Positions 6,162 through 9,144 of a stretch of DNA of 9,144 nucleotides are shown here, in pieces (position 1 is the stretch's first letter; the number at the start of each line of letters is the position of its first letter). Position numbers and translations under genes: made by a program. The notes beneath the pieces were generated by a model. It was not told where the DNA came from and did not search any database. It saw only the letters and a list, made by a program, of their open reading frames with translations. Source of the stretch: Sulfuritalea sp. (GTDB taxonomy: Bacteria > Pseudomonadota > Gammaproteobacteria > Burkholderiales > Rhodocyclaceae); NCBI GenBank assembly GCA_021738105.1, contig JAIPCS010000133.1:1-9144 (forward strand), read 5' to 3'.

Positions 6162-7355
6162 ATGAATACACCTGTCCGCCGCATTGCCCACCTCGATATG
6201 GACGCCTTTTATGCGTCAGTCGAACTCCTGCGCTATCCCGAGTTGCGCGGACAGGCAGTGGTGATTGGCGGCAGACGTATCCATCAGCCGGAGCAGTTGG
6301 CGGACGGCAGTCGACGTTTTGCCTGTATCCGCGACTACGTCGGGCGCGGCGTAATCACCACATCCACCTACGAAGCGCGCGCGCTCGGCGTTTTTTCCGG
6401 CATGGGCATCATGAAAGCGGCACGCCTGGCTCCGGACGCCATTTTGCTGCCGGTGGACTTCGATGCCTATCGCCATTACTCGCGCCTGTTCAAGACTTCC
6501 GTCGCAGCAGTTGCATCAAAGATCGAAGATCGTGGTATCGACGAAATCTACATTGATCTCAGCGAGCTGCCTGACGATACGCTGACTCTGGCCCGCCGCA
6601 TCAAGCAGGCGGTTATGCAGTCCACCGGGCTTTCCTGCTCGATCGGCATCAGTCCCAACAAACTGCTGTCGAAAATCTGCTCGGACCTTGAAAAGCCCAA
6701 CGGACTTACGCTGCTCGAGCTCGACGATATTCCGCGGCGCATCTGGCCGTTGCCTGTACGCAAGATCAACGGGATCGGCCCCAAGGCCGGTGAAAAGCTG
6801 ACCGCGCTTGGCATTGCGACAATCGCTCAACTCGCGGCAGCGGATCCATCGGTTCTGCAAGCAGAATTTGGCCGAAGCTACGCCTCATGGCTTTGCCAAG
6901 TCGCCCGCGGAATCGACAACAGGCCGGTGATAACCCACAGCGAACCGAAATCAATCAGCAGGGAAACCACTTTCGAGCATGACCTGCACCCTCGTCTTGA
7001 TCGCGCGGCCTTGACCGAAGTATTCACCAAACTTTGTTACCAGCTTGCAGCTGATCTCCAACGCAAGGGCTACCTGGGCCGTACCATCGGTATCAAACTT
7101 CGCTTCGAAGATTTCCACACGGTAACAAGAGACCTTTCCCTGGTCACACCTACCGCGGATCCGGTCCAAATCCGCCGCGCTGCCGGCGAATGCCTGCGAC
7201 GGGTGAGTCTCGATCAGAAGCTGAGACTGCTCGGCGTGCGCGCCGGCGCACTGTCACCCCATGACTCGCCCCAGATTTCGAACGAATCAAGCCAGCGGGA
7301 ACTGCCGCTGACCCACACGACGGACTCCGGCGATCGACAACTCCCGAACGATTGA
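6162..7355 (+). CDS. dinB: DNA polymerase IV (Y-family translesion polymerase)
   Basis: This 397-residue translesion polymerase extends past replication-blocking lesions at low fidelity. The catalytic carboxylates are D12 in LDMDAFYASVE and D127/E128 in GIDEIYIDLS. Y17 occupies the steric-gate position that excludes ribonucleotides (Phe in E. coli). The palm signature SCSIGISPNKLLSKICSD is at 158-175, thumb helix-hairpin-helix KINGIGPKAGEKL at 201-213, and little finger at about 260-362. Between IGG (35-37) and RGVITT (62-67) there are 24 residues against four in E. coli DinB, an insertion of about 20. The tail contains QRELPL (378-383), fitting the QxxLxL clamp-binding hexapeptide, then 14 more residues. 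I took the ATG at 6162 over the adjoining TTG at 6159. The ribosome binding site is weak. Confidence 0.96.
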   Translation: MNTPVRRIAHLDMDAFYASVELLRYPELRGQAVVIGGRRIHQPEQLADGSRRFACIRDYVGRGVITTSTYEARALGVFSGMGIMKAARLAPDAILLPVDFDAYRHYSRLFKTSVAAVASKIEDRGIDEIYIDLSELPDDTLTLARRIKQAVMQSTGLSCSIGISPNKLLSKICSDLEKPNGLTLLELDDIPRRIWPLPVRKINGIGPKAGEKLTALGIATIAQLAAADPSVLQAEFGRSYASWLCQVARGIDNRPVITHSEPKSISRETTFEHDLHPRLDRAALTEVFTKLCYQLAADLQRKGYLGRTIGIKLRFEDFHTVTRDLSLVTPTADPVQIRRAAGECLRRVSLDQKLRLLGVRAGALSPHDSPQISNESSQRELPLTHTTDSGDRQLPND

Positions 7356-7357
7356 TG

Positions 7358-7369
7358 CATGCCGGCATG
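7358..7369. repeat. 12-bp perfect palindrome after dinB
   Basis: CATGCCGGCATG begins 3 bp after the dinB stop. No T run follows, so it is not a good terminator. It could be an operator half of the intergenic region before the IclR-type regulator, but nothing proves this. Confidence 0.4.
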
Positions 7370-7378
7370 GGCAGACAT

Positions 7379-7415
7379 GATTCATATATGTGCACGATAT
7401 CCATACACATGAATC
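7379..7415. repeat. Interrupted inverted repeat upstream of the IclR-type gene
   Basis: GATTCA (7379-7384) pairs with TGAATC (7410-7415), and ATGTG (7388-7392) pairs with CACAT (7406-7410, sharing one base with the outer arm). The centre is AT-rich. This lies in the middle of the 160-bp space between dinB and the regulator, where IclR-family proteins often bind palindromes to control their own genes. It is the best operator candidate there. I could not place a convincing -35/-10 pair in the same space. Confidence 0.35.
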
Positions 7416-7515
7416 TTGTGTAATGATAGCTTCCGTCGCATTTAATTCGGACATCAGAGCGCGCCAAGAAGAACTTCATCAAAACAGCGTAGTCTGAGTC
7501 ACAAGTTGTCTGGAA

Positions 7516-8304
7516 ATGGAGGAGTCCAGGTTGCCCAAAGCAGTAGTCCCGTCGGTATTGAAAGCCGCACGCATGCTGGATGTTGTTGCCACATCCCGCA
7601 ATTCCTTTTCACTTGGGGAATTGAGCAAAACGCTGGCGCTACCCAAAAGCAGTGTGTTGAGTCTGTGCACGAGCCTGACGCAAACCGGCCTGCTGACGCG
7701 ATTCGATGACGGCACCTATCATCTCGGCACTCACCTCGTTGATCTGGCCTACGCCTACCTGTCCCGCACCGACCTGACCCAGGAGTTTGGCCGTGCATGG
7801 GATTCGCTGCACATGATGCCAGAGGAATCGGCCGTGCTTGCAGTCATGGACGGGACCGATGTAGTCTATGTTGCCTGCCGCAATGGCAGCCAACCGTTCG
7901 CATTGACTTATCGTATCGGAATGAGATTGCCTGCACATTGCACGGCGACCGGAAAGGCGTTGCTAAGCACCATGACCGATGAACAGATACGCCAGCAATA
8001 CAGAGGGAAAAAGCTCGAGCGCCTGACGCCAAATAGTTTGTCTACTCTGAAATCCCTGCTACCCAACCTCGAGACAGCGCGCAGAAAGGGTTTTGCGGTC
8101 GATGACGAGGAAGCGCGCGAGGGGATGCTCTGCTATGGCGCACCCATTTTTGACGCCAGCGGAAATCAGGCCGTCGCCGCGGTGGCACTCAGCATGATGA
8201 AGACACCTGCTGCGATGCGTGCTGCGGACCTCGCAGCAAAAACCGTTAACGTGTTAGCTGAATTGATGTCACATCGGCTCGGCATGATTCCTGGAGGTAG
8301 CTAA
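7516..8304 (+). CDS. IclR-family transcriptional regulator
   Basis: The 262-residue DNA-binding regulator has the two IclR domains. A winged helix-turn-helix occupies about 12-75 (FSLGELSKTLALPKSSVLSL around 31-50, wing GTYHLGTHLVDLA at 66-78). A GAF-like effector domain occupies about 90-255 (GMRLPAHCTATGKALLS at 135-151, GFAVDDEEAREGMLCYGAPIFD at 192-213, AAVALSM at 221-227). IclR proteins act as dimers or tetramers and often sense small carboxylates or aromatic breakdown intermediates; this ligand cannot be read from sequence. The ATG at 7516 has little ribosome binding site, whereas a TTG at 7531 has GGAGGAG 6 nt upstream and would give a 257-residue protein. It precedes a TRAP substrate-binding gene by 111 bp on the same strand, so it is probably the local regulator of that uptake system. 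Confidence 0.93.
   Translation: MEESRLPKAVVPSVLKAARMLDVVATSRNSFSLGELSKTLALPKSSVLSLCTSLTQTGLLTRFDDGTYHLGTHLVDLAYAYLSRTDLTQEFGRAWDSLHMMPEESAVLAVMDGTDVVYVACRNGSQPFALTYRIGMRLPAHCTATGKALLSTMTDEQIRQQYRGKKLERLTPNSLSTLKSLLPNLETARRKGFAVDDEEAREGMLCYGAPIFDASGNQAVAAVALSMMKTPAAMRAADLAAKTVNVLAELMSHRLGMIPGGS
7518..7524 (+). promoter_or_regulatory. Strong ribosome binding site favouring the TTG start of the IclR-type gene
   Basis: GGAGGAG is followed after 6 nt by an in-frame TTG at 7531. It is the best Shine-Dalgarno sequence near this gene's start, yet it lies inside the first codons if the ATG at 7516 is used. The true start may therefore be TTG, with protein sequence beginning MPKAVVPSVLKAARML. Confidence 0.5.
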
Positions 8305-8350
8305 GGCACAGACGATAAAGTTTGTTTCAGTATCGATGTTTTGTACAGGG

Positions 8351-8362
8351 CAGGGGTCCCTG
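8351..8362. repeat. Short inverted repeat before the TRAP gene
   Basis: CAGGG (8351-8355) and CCCTG (8358-8362) surround GT in the 111-bp region between the IclR-type gene and the TRAP substrate-binding gene. It could be an operator for the regulator, but the arms are short and it does not resemble the palindromes upstream of the regulator. The rest of this region shows no clear promoter or terminator. Confidence 0.25.
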
Positions 8363-8415
8363 GCCTTTCAATGGCAGCAAGCCCTTAATGTTCAACAATC
8401 AAGAGGAGAAAGACC

Positions 8416-9144
8416 ATGAAAGAAGAAGAGCAAGTTGCACCATCGACCATTGATGAAGGATCCACCCGGCGGAAGTTCTTAAGGGCAGCGGGAGGCGCGG
8501 CAGCAGTCGCAACGCTGGCCGCCTGCGGCAAGACTCCTGAAGCTCCCAAGGCAGCGGCTCCTGCAGCTCCGGCCGTTGCGGTCAAACCATCGACCATCGT
8601 CTTGAAGATGCAAGGTGCATGGGGTGCCAAAGACATCTTCAACGAAATGGCAGAAGAATATGTCAAGCGCGTCAACGAAATGGCGGAAGGACGCCTGCGC
8701 GTTGATTATCTGGTCGCCGGATCGGTGGTCAAACCCTTCGAAGTGATGGATGCGACCTCCAAGGGAGTCATCGATGGTGCCCACTCGGTAGCCGTTTACT
8801 GGTACGGCAAGAGCAAGGTCGCTTCGATGTTCGGCTCCGGCCCGATCACCGGCTGTGACGCTGCCCAGAATCTGGCCTGGATCCATAAGGAAGGCATGCC
8901 TTTCTACAATGAGTTGATGCAAAAACTTCAGCTTGACGTGGTCGGCTTCTTCGCCATGCCGATGCCAACCCAGCCGCTTGGATGGTTCAAGAAACCGATC
9001 AAGTCAGCGGCGGAACTGAAGGGCTTCAAATACCGCACCGTGGGCCTGCCCGCTGATCTGATGCAGGAAATGGGCATGAAAGTTACTCAGCTGCCGGGTG
9101 GCGAGATTGTGCCCGCCATGGAGCGCGGCGTGATCGACGCGTTC
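8416..9144 (+). CDS. TRAP transporter solute-binding protein (DctP family), Tat lipoprotein, 3' end cut by window
   Basis: This is the first 243 codons of a periplasmic binding protein of a tripartite ATP-independent (TRAP) transporter, open to the window edge. The start is secure because AGGAG lies 7 nt before the ATG. The N-terminus holds a twin-arginine motif STRRKFL (16-22), a hydrophobic stretch (24-36) and a lipobox LAAC with C37, followed by an Ala/Pro-rich linker to about 58. It should be exported folded and lipid-anchored. The mature domain shows the family pattern: EMAEGRLRVDYLVAGSVV (88-105), GVIDGAHSVAVYW (117-129), and LKGFKYRTVG (201-210), where R207 is the usual ligand-carboxylate arginine. 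ELKGFKYRTVG and the PGGEIVPAMERGVIDA segment resemble the mannitol/chloroaromatic-type subgroup (FcbT1/TakP-like). The ligand is unknown. DctQ and DctM permease genes should follow beyond the window. Confidence 0.93.
   Translation, partial: MKEEEQVAPSTIDEGSTRRKFLRAAGGAAAVATLAACGKTPEAPKAAAPAAPAVAVKPSTIVLKMQGAWGAKDIFNEMAEEYVKRVNEMAEGRLRVDYLVAGSVVKPFEVMDATSKGVIDGAHSVAVYWYGKSKVASMFGSGPITGCDAAQNLAWIHKEGMPFYNELMQKLQLDVVGFFAMPMPTQPLGWFKKPIKSAAELKGFKYRTVGLPADLMQEMGMKVTQLPGGEIVPAMERGVIDAF

Noticed and set aside
8322..8349. Possible TRAP-gene promoter (TTGTTT, 16 bp, TACAGG)
   Set aside because: The -10 match is poor and the region offers several equally weak alternatives.
8479..8922. A 147-codon minus-strand open frame
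   Set aside because: It is antisense to the TRAP binding protein, whose Tat signal, lipobox and domain motifs are convincing.
1..9144. Search for mobile elements, CRISPR repeats, toxin-antitoxin pairs, prophage or defence genes
   Set aside because: No transposase, integrase, regularly spaced repeats or small paired genes were seen. The window is filled with recognisable core and transport genes.

Overview
The window looks like ordinary chromosomal DNA from a Betaproteobacterium. The best taxonomic clues are an EarP/EF-P pair in which EF-P carries Arg32, a DinB with the roughly 20-residue insertion I associate with betaproteobacterial homologues, a moderately GC-rich composition and a tRNA with an encoded CCA end. 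A Rhodocyclales-like or related lineage is possible, but the genus cannot be named from this stretch. I found no convincing undescribed system. The interest lies in regulatory details, gene overlaps and a few hairpins.

Left part (1-3164, minus strand): a repair, lipid and tRNA cluster, read right to left. It runs from a family-5-type uracil-DNA glycosylase to uvrC (11-nt overlap), pgsA (1-nt gap) and tRNA-Gly(GCC), and ends at a strong hairpin terminator. The order uvrC-pgsA-tRNA-Gly matches the E. coli uvrC-pgsA-glyW arrangement. A perfect-consensus sigma70 promoter (TTGACA, 16-bp spacer, TATAAT) sits between pgsA and the tRNA, and its -35 box contains the pgsA stop codon.

Centre (3187-4900, plus strand): earP, diverging from the glycosylase gene across only 22 bp, is followed by efp. 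EarP rhamnosylates Arg32 of EF-P, which rescues ribosomes stalled on polyproline. A strong terminator follows efp and separates it from a convergent M20D metallohydrolase gene (minus strand, 4898-6058). The efp gene contains a perfect 11-bp-arm inverted repeat near its 3' end.

Right part (6162-9144, plus strand): dinB (DNA polymerase IV) diverges from the M20D gene across 103 bp. A 160-bp intergenic region with inverted repeats comes next, then an IclR-family regulator. The last gene is a TRAP transporter solute-binding protein, which has a Tat signal and a lipobox and is cut by the window edge. The regulator probably controls the downstream TRAP uptake operon. Most TRAP ligands are carboxylates, but this one cannot be named.

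There is no gene-free stretch longer than about 160 bp, and I saw no mobile element, CRISPR array or prophage gene.
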